Source of the DNA: Calothrix sp. MO_167.B12 | Lineage (GTDB): Bacteria; Cyanobacteriota; Cyanobacteriia; Cyanobacteriales; Nostocaceae | Assembly (NCBI GenBank): GCA_030066045.1 | Contig: JASJCJ010000024.1 | Location: 1-60,373 of the forward strand | DNA: 60,373 nucleotides | Direction of reading: 5' to 3' | Shown here: piece by piece, positions 18,361 through 28,862 of the stretch | Position numbering within the stretch: position 1 is the first letter of the stretch | How the letters are laid out: every line of letters begins with the position of its first letter | Program-made: the position numbers and the translations under genes | The notes under the pieces: model-generated | What the model saw: only the letters and a program-made list of their open reading frames with translations | Told to the model about the DNA's origin: nothing | The model's database searches: none

Positions 18361-20481
18361 GGCATTAAAGTTAATTTCTATATGTCTATTTTCACCCAAG
18401 CCACTGGGTAAAACGGTATCATTGGTAGAATTGTTTTCATTAATCACCTGAATAGGACAAAATTTTCTTTGAGTGATGGGAATTTCAATGATAAATTCTG
18501 TCCCCTTCCCAATGGTTGATTCACAAGATAATTTTCCACCATGATTGTCTACTATAATTTGGTAGCTAACTGATAATCCTAAACCAGTTCCTTTACCTAC
18601 TTCTTTGGTGGTAAAGAAAGGGTCAAATAATTTTGGTAAAATATCTTCAGAAATACCAGAACCATTATCAGCTATCTTAATTTTTGACCAATTACCATCA
18701 ATTAATTCTGTGGTAATATGAATGCAATTGGGTTTGAGTTTAATCTGTTCAATTGTGCGTTGTTGGTTATACTCGTGCAATGCATCAATAGCATTAATTA
18801 TAATATTCATAAATACTTGATTGAGTTGACCGGGATAACACTCAACCAAGGGTAGAGAGCCATATGCTTTAACAATTTTAATTGCTGGATATTTACTTTG
18901 TATTTGTAAACGGCTATGTAAAATTAACAAAGTACTATCAATACCTTCATGAATATCAACTTGTTTGCATTCCGATTCATCCAGACGGGAAAAGTTACGT
19001 AGGGATAGGACTATTTGACTAATACGCTCGGAGCCATTTTGCATGGAATTAAATATTTTTTTGCAATCTTCCTTGAGGTAATCAAGGTCGATAGTTTCGA
19101 TTTCATCGTCAATTTCTTCAGGTGGTTCAGGATAGTATTTTTGGTAAAGTTCTATCAGATTCAATAAATCGTGAGTATATCTCCTGGCATGTTCGAGATT
19201 GCCATGAATAAAGGTAACTGGATTGTTTATTTCATGGGCAATACCTGCAACCATTTGACCCAGACTAGACATTTTTTCACTTTGAATCATTTGAGTTTGA
19301 GTACGTTGCAGCTCTTGAAGAGTTTTTTGTAAATAGATATTGTTATTGTTTAATTCTTGAGTTCTTTCTTCTACTTTCTGCTCTAAAGTTTGGTTATATT
19401 GATTTAATTGCTCATAAGCTTTCTCTTGGTCTAACCATAGGAAATATATCTGCTCTGCCATATTATTAAAGCTTTGAGCTAAGGTACTAATTTCATCATT
19501 ACCAGTTAAATTAATGCGGGTGCTCATATCTCCAATGGCTAATTTCCTAGTGGCAGCAGTCAAATCAATAATGCGACGAGTTACTAAGTCAATTACTTTC
19601 GTAACGACAAGACTAAAAACAATGACTCCTGATAAGGAAAAAACCATAATAGCCAGCCATAATTGCTTCTGAGTCTCTTCTAAGGGTGCCACAGGATTGA
19701 GTAGGACTATTTTGGCTGTAGTGCCATTCAGTCCCATAATTTTGACAGATTTGGCAATAAACCTTTCACCTGCAATGGTAACTTTTGTCGGTGGTGCTGC
19801 TATCTCCGGAGATTGCCATTCACGAGTTTTAGCTGTCCTTAGGGTAGATGCGGTGGCTTGGTTATTTTGGAAAGCGACTAGATGTGTCTTTGCACTAGCA
19901 CGGATTTGAGTCAGTACTTCCTCATTGATTTCCTTACCGACAATTACTCCTCCCAGGATTTCCTGGGTAGATTTGACAGAGGTTAAACCCACTAGAAGTG
20001 AAGATTTGTTGTTCTTTGCCGCAATAATATCAAACAAATCCATGCCGATACTTGCAGCTTCATTAACAGCTAAATCATCAAATTGAACATTGGCTAATTT
20101 TTCTTGATGCACTTCCCCTAATACTACGCCGTTTTTATCAATAACTTTAATAAAATCAAGTTGTAAGAATTCTTTGAGAGGTAAGAGGCTACGCAGTAAT
20201 TTGGCTTTGTTGTCTTTAGCAACCGATTGGGAAATTTCCTTATAATTTGCTACCCACCTGGCTTTGAGAAACAGTAATTGTTTTTCATGGTGAAAAGCGT
20301 GCATTACTAAGGAAGAAACATTCTCGGTTTCAGCTTTGAGTTTTGTTTCTAAACGCTGGGTGAAAAAATAGCCAAAACTAACTGTTCCCACACTCCAAAT
20401 ACCAAGAAAAGTAAAAAATAAGGGTAATAATATTTTAGTTTTTAAAGGTAATTGTGAGTATTTACTCAAAAGCAAAAGCAT
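18319..20481 (-). CDS. Sensor histidine kinase downstream of a PstS-like protein
   Basis: Kinase of 720 residues: TM1 about 19-41, a periplasmic region of about 230 residues with a Cache-like pattern ([24 protein letters not shown]), TM2 about 274-296, HAMP about 297-350, coiled coil to about 400, HisKA with His416 in AHEINNP, then HATPase ([17 protein letters not shown]). It lies 6 bp after the PstS-like gene, so the two are almost certainly an operon. The last 15 or so residues ([15 protein letters not shown]) are read from the end of the tnpB element; the paralogue at 13671 lacks this tail. The enzymatic core is intact. Confidence 0.9.
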   Translation of the reverse strand: MLLLLSKYSQLPLKTKILLPLFFTFLGIWSVGTVSFGYFFTQRLETKLKAETENVSSLVMHAFHHEKQLLFLKARWVANYKEISQSVAKDNKAKLLRSLLPLKEFLQLDFIKVIDKNGVVLGEVHQEKLANVQFDDLAVNEAASIGMDLFDIIAAKNNKSSLLVGLTSVKSTQEILGGVIVGKEINEEVLTQIRASAKTHLVAFQNNQATASTLRTAKTREWQSPEIAAPPTKVTIAGERFIAKSVKIMGLNGTTAKIVLLNPVAPLEETQKQLWLAIMVFSLSGVIVFSLVVTKVIDLVTRRIIDLTAATRKLAIGDMSTRINLTGNDEISTLAQSFNNMAEQIYFLWLDQEKAYEQLNQYNQTLEQKVEERTQELNNNNIYLQKTLQELQRTQTQMIQSEKMSSLGQMVAGIAHEINNPVTFIHGNLEHARRYTHDLLNLIELYQKYYPEPPEEIDDEIETIDLDYLKEDCKKIFNSMQNGSERISQIVLSLRNFSRLDESECKQVDIHEGIDSTLLILHSRLQIQSKYPAIKIVKAYGSLPLVECYPGQLNQVFMNIIINAIDALHEYNQQRTIEQIKLKPNCIHITTELIDGNWSKIKIADNGSGISEDILPKLFDPFFTTKEVGKGTGLGLSVSYQIIVDNHGGKLSCESTIGKGTEFIIEIPITQRKFCPIQVINENNSTNDTVLPSGLGENRHIEINFNAASPPLTRQGSGGI

Positions 20482-20487
20482 ATGATT

Positions 20488-21354
20488 CTATTTTTGAATG
20501 GATGGTACAAAGGCTAACTGACGTAAAACATTACTACCTTCGTTGCTAAAGGCAAAATCGAAAAATCCTTGGGTATTTGCTGAGGATTTTTTACTCCTGA
20601 CAACACCTATATGGCGTACCATCTTATATTTGCCTGCTGTGACGTTAGCAGGTGTAGGCTCTACACCATTTAAACTGAGGAGATTGACTGGTAATTTGTT
20701 AGAGATGGCGTAAGCTAAGGAAAATGCACCAATGCTGTAAGGAGTATTTTGTACCGCGTTGATTAATTCCGCTTCCTGAGGGATAATGACTGCTTCTGGT
20801 GCATTTTTGAGTGCTTTACCTAAGTAGTATTGACGCAAAAGTCTTTTACCTGATTCATCCTCAGGACGATCTAATAGTATAATTTTTGCATCTGGTCCTC
20901 CTACCTTTTGCCAATTGGTGATTTTACCACTGTAAATTGCTTTGAGTTGGGAAGTTTGTAAGTTGCTGACTCCCTTGATGGTGGGGTGAGTTGCTACCAC
21001 CAAAGCATCTTTGGCAACTTCCCGATATACTATGGAGCCGTCATTTTCCTTTGGTTTGACTTTTCGGCTAACACTACCAATTTCCACTATTCCTTTTTTC
21101 ACAGCAGCGATACCAGCAGAAGATTGGCTCTTAGGTAACAAAGTTACTTTAATGTTGCTGTTTTTATTTTCGTAAGCTTTAGCTAGTGCCTTGATTGCAG
21201 GGTAGGTACTACCTGAGCCATTAATCTTGATTTCTTGCTGTGTCTTAACTTCAGCTGGTTCAGCTTGGGTGGCTGTGTTATCAGTAGAGCAACCAGTAAT
21301 TCCTGTAAAGCAAGTTCCAATACTTAATGCTGTGACTACAATGGTTTTCTTCAT
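20488..21354 (-). CDS. PstS-like phosphate-binding lipoprotein
   Basis: A 288-residue lipoprotein with lipobox ITGC (Cys22). INGSGSTYPAIKALAKAYE, LPKSQSSAGIAAVKKG, DALVVATHP, LKAIYSGKITNWQKVGGPDAKI and EDESGKRLLRQYYL follow the PstS / PBP type-2 pattern, with Ser/Thr/Gly anion-binding loops. No pstCAB permease follows. Instead a histidine kinase begins 6 bp downstream, suggesting the binding protein presents its ligand (phosphate or another oxyanion) to the kinase's periplasmic domain. The shared upstream block lies at 21426-21474. Confidence 0.85.
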   Translation of the reverse strand: MKKTIVVTALSIGTCFTGITGCSTDNTATQAEPAEVKTQQEIKINGSGSTYPAIKALAKAYENKNSNIKVTLLPKSQSSAGIAAVKKGIVEIGSVSRKVKPKENDGSIVYREVAKDALVVATHPTIKGVSNLQTSQLKAIYSGKITNWQKVGGPDAKIILLDRPEDESGKRLLRQYYLGKALKNAPEAVIIPQEAELINAVQNTPYSIGAFSLAYAISNKLPVNLLSLNGVEPTPANVTAGKYKMVRHIGVVRSKKSSANTQGFFDFAFSNEGSNVLRQLAFVPSIQK

Positions 21355-21614
21355 AAATATAGATACGAAATACCAGAAATCACTTAGAATTTAGCTCTGA
21401 ACCAAAACGATTAAGAGCAAATCCCATAGAAGTGAGTTATATCTATATAATTCCCAAATAAATAGTCAAAATTTAATATCGAATCATAACATCTTGTAAT
21501 AGCAAGATAGTCCGTTTTTTGATAATATAGCTAGTCTTACTGACGTAAACTACGTCTAACTTAAAAAATATAGTTTTTGCTTACCAATATTCACTCAGGT
21601 GAAAGGGCACGACA
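21355..21614. promoter_or_regulatory. Upstream region of the PstS-like/kinase operon
   Basis: Contains the block atagaagtgagttat and atctatataattcccaaat (21426-21461) that also precedes the kinase at 13671-15404. No gene is seen. Confidence 0.45.
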
Positions 21615-24600
21615 TCATTTTGTTTGCTGTTCGGGGTTATTACTAGAAATATGCTTCAATAAAGCCTGTACTGGATGTAACGGAGTCCATCCCTCAAACC
21701 GTTTTACTTGGGAACGACAGGAATACCCCGTTGCTAAAATATACTGCCTCTCCTCTGGATTACATGGAATGTGTTTTGCCCAACTTAATTGGTAAATTTC
21801 CTGAGAAGTAGGATAATGCTCTCGTTCATGTCCGTATATTCCCGCCATACCACAGCAACCAACTGTTATTATTTGTAAGTCTAATCCAAATCCCTGAAAT
21901 ATTTCCTGCCATAGTCTACTAGATTCTAAGACAGCTGTTTTCTCTGTACAATGACTGTATAAATAGTAAGTTCGAGAACTGGAAACTGATGGTACTTGAA
22001 CGCTCTTTTGTGTGAGGAACTCTTGCAGTAAGTAAATTTGCGGTATTTCTAAATCTGGGAGATATTTACAATACTCATCCCGATAGGTAAGGGTAATACT
22101 TGGTTCAATGCCAACTATGGGGATTCCCAGCTTGCTTAACTGCTGAAGATACTCTACATTTTGACATGCGATCGCTCGAAATTTTCCTAAAAAACCTTGA
22201 AGATGGAAGAGTTTACCATTAGGGAAAAATGAGGGCACGTATACTGTGTACCCTAAGCTGCTTAATAATGCGTAAGTATCTATTGCTATTTGGGCATCAT
22301 AGAAGCTCGTAAAAGCATCCTGGAGTAAAATGATACTTCGCAGGTGGATTGGTTTATCTAACGCTGATAACTCTGTTAAATCAAGTTTTGGTGCGTTTAA
22401 TTCTACTAGTCTCTGTTTGAGAGTTTGCTCACTCACCCCAGGAGTATCTACCAGGGCGAAAAATTGTTTGGTAAACCAACGGGAGAGGGGGTTTTGAGTG
22501 ATATAGTTACTTATAATGGGGGCATATGTTTGCCATTGAGCGATCGCTTCTATATTGGCAATCAGATAATCTCGCCAATGTCGTAGATAACGGGTGTGGT
22601 AAAGTTCCAGAAACTGCGCCTTCATCTCGGGAATATTCACATGAATTGGACATTGGGTAGCACAAGCTTTGCAAGAAAGACAGCCGTGCATTCCTTCATA
22701 CACCTCATGGGAATAGTCGTAAACTCCGGCAAATTTTTCTAAGCTATTCCAAAATTTGACAAGAAAATCCTTCTGGGTAGCTTTACTCTCTCCTCTGGTT
22801 ATTTCTCCATTTAAACTTAATTGTCGTAACCACTCCCTTAACAAACTAGCTCTTCCCTTGGGAGAATGAATGCGGTTATTCATCCCCTTATAGGAAGGAC
22901 ACATGACATCATCGCCATGAAAATTGAAGCAAGCACCATTACCATTACAATTAAACGCCGTCTGATATGATTCTTGGAATGCTGGTGTAACTTGACGGTC
23001 AAAATGTCCCCTTAAGGGTGACTCTAATGGTACAACTTCCGCCTTACTATTGAAAGGAGTGACAATTTTCCCTGGATTTAATTTATTATGGGGGTCAAAC
23101 GCTGCTTTGATTTTACGCAAGTCTTGATATAACTCCTCACCAAAGAACAGGGAAGTATATTCGCTACGAAAACCCTTTCCATGTTCTCCCCACATTACAC
23201 CCCCATATTTACGTACCAAAGCCACCACTTTATCTGATAACTCTCGAATCAGTGCTTCATCCTCCGGTACTTTCATATCCAAAGCTGGGCGGAGGTGCAA
23301 ACAACCAACATCCACATGACCATACATGGCATAATCAAGTTGGTAAGCTGTCAGTAAAGCTTTTAATTCTTGGATATAACTAGCTAAACAACCAGGGGGT
23401 ACTGCTGTATCTTCAATAAAAGGAATTGGTTTGCGTCTTCCTGGTTGATTCCCCAACAAACCCGCACCTTTCTTGCGTAACTCCCACAGACGGGAGACTT
23501 CTGTTTCATTTGTAGCTAAATAATAACCTATGGCGGGTGAAAGACTTGCACACACCTGACTTATCTGAGCTTCTATCTCTTCCCAACTATCACCAACAAA
23601 CTCCACCAAATTGATTGCTTGAGCATCGCCAATAAAATCTTTCACATGATAGTAAATCTCATCCTGCTTGGCTAAAGCTAAAATCTTCTCATCTATAGTC
23701 TCTATTGCCCCAGGCTCTGATTTTAATAGACTTGATGCTGCTTGTAGGGCATGATCGAAACAACTGTAATGAATTGCCAATAACTTCTTAGCTTGGGGAA
23801 TCTTGGTTAATTTTAACTTTGCTTCCGTAACTACCGCTAAAGTTCCCTCAGAGCCAGCCAGAATCCAATTAAGATTAAAACTATCCCTTTGAGGGGAATA
23901 AACCTTCGCCAAATTGTAACCCGTCATAAACCGAGTCATCTTCGGGAAAATCTCTGCAATTAAATCTTGCTTCGAGGTGACAATATCATCCACCTGACGG
24001 TAAATTTGCCCCAGACTTCCTGAATCTTCCTTGAGTTGAGATAAAGTAGCTGAATTAATAGATTGCGATCGCTCTGCCGTCCCATCTGCTAAAATCCAAC
24101 TTAACTCAATAATATGGTTACTAGTGCGTCCATAAATTCTCGAACCCTTCCCACACCCATCGGTGTTAATCATCCCCCCAATGGTAGCGCGGTTACTGGG
24201 TGCGACATTAGGCGCGAAAAACACTCCATAAGGTTTCAAATAGAGATTTAGTTGATCTAAAATTACCCCTGGTTGTACCCTCACCCAACCCTCTTCCAAA
24301 TTTAGTTCTAAAATCTGGTTCATATACTTAGAACAATCAATCACAATCCCTGTAGAAAGAGATTGACCATTTGTACCCGTTCCTCCACCCCTAGGAACAA
24401 AGTTAATGTTTGCAAATTCTTGTTTCCCGGCTAATTTAAATAAACATACTAAATCTGCTTGTATACGAGGAAATACTACCGCCTGGGGTAAGATTTGATA
24501 AATACTATTATCTGTGGAAGCAATTAACCGACTAGCAAAATCCCCGCGAACTTCTCCCCCAAAACTTGTTGTTGTCAACTCCCGTAAAAAATTGACAACA

Positions 24601-24641
24601 TCTGATTGAGAAGCATCCTGGAAACTTAAGCGAGGTATCAT
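21615..24641 (-). CDS. ydiJ: YdiJ-like FAD / Fe-S dehydrogenase (D-2-hydroxy acid type)
   Basis: A 1008-residue, three-part enzyme. An FAD-binding PCMH domain (VPRGGGTGTNGQ near 97-108, APSNRATIGGMINTDGCGKG) is followed by an FAD-oxidase C domain, then iron-sulfur regions with CNGNGACFNF..MCPS (Cys) and GCLSCKACATQCPIHVN (CxxCxxCxxxCP), and a CCG-type region (TVGCCGMAGIYGHE). The N-terminus follows E. coli YdiJ closely (STDNSIYQ). YdiJ and relatives oxidise D-2-hydroxyglutarate or D-lactate-type acids, passing electrons to an acceptor. Length matches the family (about 1018). A role in 2-hydroxy-acid clearance is likely. Confidence 0.9.
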   Translation of the reverse strand: MIPRLSFQDASQSDVVNFLRELTTTSFGGEVRGDFASRLIASTDNSIYQILPQAVVFPRIQADLVCLFKLAGKQEFANINFVPRGGGTGTNGQSLSTGIVIDCSKYMNQILELNLEEGWVRVQPGVILDQLNLYLKPYGVFFAPNVAPSNRATIGGMINTDGCGKGSRIYGRTSNHIIELSWILADGTAERSQSINSATLSQLKEDSGSLGQIYRQVDDIVTSKQDLIAEIFPKMTRFMTGYNLAKVYSPQRDSFNLNWILAGSEGTLAVVTEAKLKLTKIPQAKKLLAIHYSCFDHALQAASSLLKSEPGAIETIDEKILALAKQDEIYYHVKDFIGDAQAINLVEFVGDSWEEIEAQISQVCASLSPAIGYYLATNETEVSRLWELRKKGAGLLGNQPGRRKPIPFIEDTAVPPGCLASYIQELKALLTAYQLDYAMYGHVDVGCLHLRPALDMKVPEDEALIRELSDKVVALVRKYGGVMWGEHGKGFRSEYTSLFFGEELYQDLRKIKAAFDPHNKLNPGKIVTPFNSKAEVVPLESPLRGHFDRQVTPAFQESYQTAFNCNGNGACFNFHGDDVMCPSYKGMNNRIHSPKGRASLLREWLRQLSLNGEITRGESKATQKDFLVKFWNSLEKFAGVYDYSHEVYEGMHGCLSCKACATQCPIHVNIPEMKAQFLELYHTRYLRHWRDYLIANIEAIAQWQTYAPIISNYITQNPLSRWFTKQFFALVDTPGVSEQTLKQRLVELNAPKLDLTELSALDKPIHLRSIILLQDAFTSFYDAQIAIDTYALLSSLGYTVYVPSFFPNGKLFHLQGFLGKFRAIACQNVEYLQQLSKLGIPIVGIEPSITLTYRDEYCKYLPDLEIPQIYLLQEFLTQKSVQVPSVSSSRTYYLYSHCTEKTAVLESSRLWQEIFQGFGLDLQIITVGCCGMAGIYGHEREHYPTSQEIYQLSWAKHIPCNPEERQYILATGYSCRSQVKRFEGWTPLHPVQALLKHISSNNPEQQTK

Positions 24642-25038
24642 TGGTAGAGCAAGTCTGAGCTAATTTCTATTGGGAAGAGGGAAGAGGGAATAGGGAATAG
24701 GGAATAGGGAACAGGGAACAGGAAACAGAAAAAGCTATATTTTCATGCTTAACGGTGTACGAAGTTCATTTTGACTGTCTTATACCTCACCTTGTTCTAA
24801 AGGACATCCCTCTCCTTTATTTATTCTGACGTGAAAGTAGGGAATAGGGAACAGGGAATAGAGAACAAAGAACAGAAAAAGCTATATTTTCATGCTTAAC
24901 GCTATACGAAGTTCATTTTGACTGTCTTATACCTCACCTTGTTCTAAAGGACATCCCTCTCCTTAATAAGGAGAGGGAAAGATTTTTGCGAAGCAAAAAG
25001 CGAGGGTGAGGTTATAAAATTACAATATCTGTGCCAAC
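24642..25038. repeat. Intergenic repeats including a 94-bp direct duplication
   Basis: A 94-bp segment at 24724-24817 is repeated at 24871-24964 with two mismatches, each preceded by ggga(a/c)(t/c)a purine runs. After the second copy, ccttaataagg..gagggaaagatttttgcgaag forms a palindrome whose inverted relative is at 46733-46790. No gene is seen. Confidence 0.8.
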
Positions 25039-25245
25039 TTAATTATCCTCTGGAAAAACCCATTTTGGTGGTTCCATCATTTTCTTGAGTCTAGCAGCTT
25101 CCGCCATTTCTAACATCTTGTCCAAAGGAGTATCTTGAATAAACTGGGATGCAGCTTCCCTATACTCGATATTGGGACACTTATCTCCCAAAACGCAGCC
25201 GTTAACACAGGCTTTTTGACAATTGATTTTGATGTTCTCCTCCAT
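25039..25245 (-). CDS. Small Cys-rich protein
   Basis: A 68-residue protein with an N-terminal Cys cluster (CQKACVNGCVLGDKC: Cys9, 13, 17, 23) followed by a charged helical tail with REAASQFIQDTPLDKML. A strong GGAGG lies 6-10 bases before the ATG, supporting translation. Four closely spaced Cys suggest metal or Fe-S binding. No family was recognised. Free-standing, divergent from mnmE. Confidence 0.7.
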   Translation of the reverse strand: MEENIKINCQKACVNGCVLGDKCPNIEYREAASQFIQDTPLDKMLEMAEAARLKKMMEPPKWVFPEDN

Positions 25246-25634
25246 GTAAACCTCCTTAATTCGGATATCTTCGGGAAAACAGCAGATAACACCGGCTGCT
25301 AGGCAAAAGTACTTTCGTGAACCTAGTTAAATATTAATATCATTTGCATTGTTGCTAACTTCAGGAGACAAAATCTGTATAGGATTGACTATAACAAGAG
25401 TATGTTAAGGGAAATTTAGAATTTAGAATGAAGAATTTAGAATTATTACCCCATTGATGAATCAATAGAGCAACTGCGGAGGGCTTGAAACGATAGATTC
25501 ATTTTTCCTCTCCACGGATGAATCCATACGGCTTATATCCAGTTACTTACCTGATTTATATCATCCCGCAACAGGAGCAACGCCAATTTCACAATCCCAA
25601 ATCTCAAATCCAAAATCTAAAATTCCAAACTTCC
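25246..25634. other. Intergenic region upstream of mnmE
   Basis: No gene is seen. Short aatccaaaatctaaaattcc-type repeats at 25598-25627 directly precede the mnmE start, so an upstream in-frame extension from 25518 would translate repeat sequence and is rejected. Confidence 0.5.
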
Positions 25635-27029
25635 ATGTCAGAAATCTTTGCTACTACAGGAACCATTGCTGCGATCGCAACTGCTATTGTACCCCAACAA
25701 GGTAGTATAGGTATTGTGCGGGTATCTGGTGCGGAAGCGATGCAAGTTGCCAAAACCATATTCCATGCACCTGGAAAGCAAGTGTGGGAGTCTCACCGCA
25801 TCCTCTATGGCTATATCCGCCATCCCCAAACCAAGCAATTAATAGATGAGGCGTTATTGCTCACCATGCAAGCACCGCGCTCCTATACCAGGGAAGATGT
25901 GGTAGAGTTCCATTGCCACGGGGGAATTATGGCGGTACAGCAGGTTTTGCAATTATGTTTGCAGCATGGGGCAAGGCTGGCACAACCGGGAGAATTTACC
26001 CTCCGCGCCTTCCTCAATGGCAGGTTAGATTTAACCCAAGCGGAAAGTATTAGTGATTTGGTGGGGGCAAAATCTCCCCAAGCTGCCCAATCTGCCTTGG
26101 CTGGGTTGCAAGGTAAATTAGCTCATCCCATCCGTCAGTTACGCAGTCAATGTTTAGATATTCTGGCAGAAATTGAAGCGCGAATTGATTTTGAGGAAGA
26201 CTTATCTCCGCTGGATGATAAAAAGACAATATCACAAATTGAGTCAGTTGCCGCAGAAATTACTCAATTTTTGGCAACCGCAGAACAAGGTGAATTGCTA
26301 CGCACGGGTTTAAAAGTTGCCATTGTGGGAAGACCAAATGTGGGTAAATCTAGTTTATTAAATGCTTGGAGTCGCAGTGACAGAGCCATTGTCACCGATT
26401 TACCGGGAACTACCCGCGATGTGGTGGAATCCCAGTTAGTTGTGGGTGGGATTCCCATTCAAGTATTGGATACTGCGGGGATTCGGGAAACAGAAGACCA
26501 AGTAGAAAAGATTGGAGTGGAGCGTTCCAGGAAGGCAGCTACTGCTGCTGATTTGGTCTTATTTACCATTGATGCCTCCCAAGGATGGACAAGGGCAGAT
26601 GAGGAAATTTACGCCCAGGTCAACCATCGTCCGTTAATTCTGGTAATCAATAAAATCGACCTTGTTGATGATATACAAATAAATGTCCTGCAATCTCAAA
26701 TCCCACATTCAATGTGTCAAATTTTCACCGCTGCAGCGCAGAATCAGGGGATTGATGGCTTAGAAACAGCAATTTTACAAACTGTACAGTCAGGGAAAGC
26801 GCAAGCCGCAGATATGGACTTAGCCATTAACCAAAGACAAAAAGCCGCACTGGTAAAAGCGAAAACATCTTTGGAACAGGTACAAGCTACAATTACTCAG
26901 CAGTTGCCCCTAGATTTCTGGACAATTGACTTACGGGGTGCGATTCATGCTTTAGGGGAAATTACTGGCGAGGAAGTAACAGAATCTGTGCTTGATCGGA
27001 TATTTAGTAAGTTCTGTATTGGGAAATAG
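25635..27029 (+). CDS. mnmE: tRNA modification GTPase MnmE
   Basis: With MnmG it forms the 5-carboxymethylaminomethyl group on U34 of certain tRNAs. Start ATG at 25635 ([16 protein letters not shown]) gives 464 residues, the usual length. The N-terminal folate-binding domain has IGIVRVSG and [20 protein letters not shown]. The G domain has [12 protein letters not shown] (G1), TDLPGTTRD (G2), LDTAGIRE (G3) and NKIDLV (G4). The C-terminal helix ends FCIGK with the conserved Cys. No operon partner is adjacent. Confidence 0.95.
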   Translation: MSEIFATTGTIAAIATAIVPQQGSIGIVRVSGAEAMQVAKTIFHAPGKQVWESHRILYGYIRHPQTKQLIDEALLLTMQAPRSYTREDVVEFHCHGGIMAVQQVLQLCLQHGARLAQPGEFTLRAFLNGRLDLTQAESISDLVGAKSPQAAQSALAGLQGKLAHPIRQLRSQCLDILAEIEARIDFEEDLSPLDDKKTISQIESVAAEITQFLATAEQGELLRTGLKVAIVGRPNVGKSSLLNAWSRSDRAIVTDLPGTTRDVVESQLVVGGIPIQVLDTAGIRETEDQVEKIGVERSRKAATAADLVLFTIDASQGWTRADEEIYAQVNHRPLILVINKIDLVDDIQINVLQSQIPHSMCQIFTAAAQNQGIDGLETAILQTVQSGKAQAADMDLAINQRQKAALVKAKTSLEQVQATITQQLPLDFWTIDLRGAIHALGEITGEEVTESVLDRIFSKFCIGK

Positions 27030-27109
27030 ACTACTATTCCACACACCTATGCCACACTGACTTGATGCACTATCAAACTTTTAATAGTATACTCTAAAAG
27101 GATTAATGA

Positions 27110-27187
27110 TTGTAGGTTGGGTTGAGGTACGAAACCCAACAAAAACCTACTTGCTGTTGGGTTTCACTTCGTTCAATCCAACCTACG
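27110..27187. repeat. GTAGGTTGG-type dispersed inverted repeat
   Basis: Arms ttgtaggttgggttgaggta..gaaacccaacaa and ttgggtttcacttcgttcaatccaacctacg; the related copy at 9931-10027 has the same arms. A small non-coding element common in cyanobacteria. Confidence 0.75.
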
Positions 27188-27329
27188 AAAAGTTAAGTTT
27201 TTAGCCGTTGGGAGTATGAATTTATAGCAGTGTCCCTGAGGGGCTACAAACAATTTTGGACTCAGCACCGGAGGCTTTCGATAGTGCGCTCCAAGTGAAT
27301 TGTTAAGCTGTATTTGCTGAAAATATGTG

Positions 27330-28157
27330 TCATTCTGCTTGCTCAGATTCTGTATCATCTGTTTCTTGTATCCCTATCAACTCCACACCTTGACACTTAT
27401 ATGCTACTTTGTTGTACAAAGTCAGAAAGCTTTTGATCTCATTTAATACACCCTGCTTTGGTGACTTTGCAAAGGTTATACTTATGATTGCTACTGGTTC
27501 ACCATCTTTCATGTAGAAGTCAACCACTGTGCCATCGACACTCATTAAACTCCATACATCAGGATGTCCGCTATCTCTTGTCCAACCATAACCATCTAGT
27601 GAAAGAAGATACAAAATTTGCTCTAGGCAACTCCTTATCCACTTTAGAAAAGAAGGTAAATCTACATTTACCCAATAATCTTCTGGATTGATTACAGCAT
27701 TTTTGTCTATATGTGAATCAATCTTATCCCTTACAACACGTAAAGCACTCTTATTGTCTGTTGGTACATCTGTCGTAAATTGCTTTTTCCTGCTGATAAT
27801 TTCTTTGTGTTGAGGGGATGCTATCACTGTGTAATTTTTTGCATTACTTTCTAATTCATTAAATATGTCTAAGACACCCGATCCCAAGGCATAGAGTGGA
27901 GATGCAAGATGCTTGACTAATCGTCTATCAGAAGTAGGGTCATCAAGTTTAGCTAAATTTTCCATACTCTTTGAGAGATCTCGAATTGCTTCAAGGCATC
28001 GGAGTAACTTGAAAGAGATCTCGTTTGAGCCTCGCCAAGCTGTTTTTGATGGCAACACAGCTGGATCATTGATTTCTGGTTCGCCTCCATCGGCATATAC
28101 AGGGATACCTTTTTTCTGTTCCTCTCCGCTTCTGGATTCCTTGTTGACTTCTGACAT
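27330..28157 (-). CDS. Uncharacterised protein with an R-x5-H (HEPN-like) motif
   Basis: 275 residues from MSEVN (28157), or three more from 28166. No family was assigned. The N-terminal 30 residues are polar and probably disordered, followed by a helical stretch (ISFKLLRCLEAIRDLSKSMENLAKL). The middle contains LRVVRDKIDSHIDKN, where Arg-Asp and a His five residues on recall the R-x4-6-H of HEPN RNases. The end is alternating beta (WSLMSVDGTVVDFYMKDGEPVAIISITFAK). It sits in a repeat-rich spot two genes from an orphan HicB. The HEPN suggestion is weak. Confidence 0.6.
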   Translation of the reverse strand: MSEVNKESRSGEEQKKGIPVYADGGEPEINDPAVLPSKTAWRGSNEISFKLLRCLEAIRDLSKSMENLAKLDDPTSDRRLVKHLASPLYALGSGVLDIFNELESNAKNYTVIASPQHKEIISRKKQFTTDVPTDNKSALRVVRDKIDSHIDKNAVINPEDYWVNVDLPSFLKWIRSCLEQILYLLSLDGYGWTRDSGHPDVWSLMSVDGTVVDFYMKDGEPVAIISITFAKSPKQGVLNEIKSFLTLYNKVAYKCQGVELIGIQETDDTESEQAE

Positions 28158-28500
28158 ATAAAACACCTTAGTTCAAGATGAGAAAATATCAAATCTATTC
28201 TGTACAGGTACTTAACTGTCAGAATATATGGAAAACTTCTTTTTCATGTCCCGATTTAGATATTATACATAATTTTTTAGTACAATATCATAGATCATAA
28301 CCTCCTAATACATTGCTATCAAAAACTAATCTAGGTCATTATTTTCTGTTAAAAACCAATTTTTAAACTCTTCGATTATTACACTTTTGATTACTAGCGA
28401 AACTACCATGATGTATATCACCCTATCATGCTTAGAAAGGTAGGTTTATCGAAAATTAAGAATTTGTATTAATTGCCTTTTCTGCGGCAAAATTCAACAC
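28158..28500. other. AT-rich intergenic region
   Basis: No gene or convincing structure is seen. It likely contains the promoter of the uncharacterised gene at 27330-28157. Confidence 0.4.
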
Positions 28501-28800
28501 TTAATCCATCCAAGCATTAATGTTTTTATCTGCTATATTCGCCGCGATAAAAATCTTGCGGTGATGTTCTGGTATGGCGCGAAAAGGAAGTTTACCAGAA
28601 AAATGTTTGTCGGGTTCTTCCCCTAAGTCTTCACAAAAACCAAGATAATCATCTACTGATTTATAAAATTCCTGACGTGCTTCTTCGACTGTTTTACCTT
28701 TAAATGTCACTACATCATTAATATCTAGTACGCGCCCAAAAATAATTCCTGCTTCTACATCAATTTCTAAATTTGCAGTATATCCTTTATAAGTCATCAT
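28501..28800 (-). CDS. hicB: HicB-type antitoxin, orphan
   Basis: YKGYTANLEIDVEAGIIFGRV, VVTFKGKTVEEARQEFYKSVDDYL, GEEPDKHFSGKLPFR and IPEHHRKIFIAANIADKNINAW match HicB antitoxins: a partial RNase-H-like fold followed by a short ribbon-helix-helix. At 99 residues it is slightly shorter at the C-terminus than usual (about 110). No HicA (small RNA-binding toxin) is encoded on either side. It may be an orphan regulator or a remnant of a pair. Confidence 0.85.
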   Translation of the reverse strand: MMTYKGYTANLEIDVEAGIIFGRVLDINDVVTFKGKTVEEARQEFYKSVDDYLGFCEDLGEEPDKHFSGKLPFRAIPEHHRKIFIAANIADKNINAWMD

Positions 28801-28862
28801 AGTTTTTACCTTAAAACTTATACCAATTCAAATAATGTTTGCAACACATACATTCTTCGTAA

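Noticed and set aside
25518-25634. Longer N-terminus for MnmE
   Set aside because: The extension has no MnmE homology and runs through ccaaaat-type repeats; ATG at 25635 gives the standard 464 residues.
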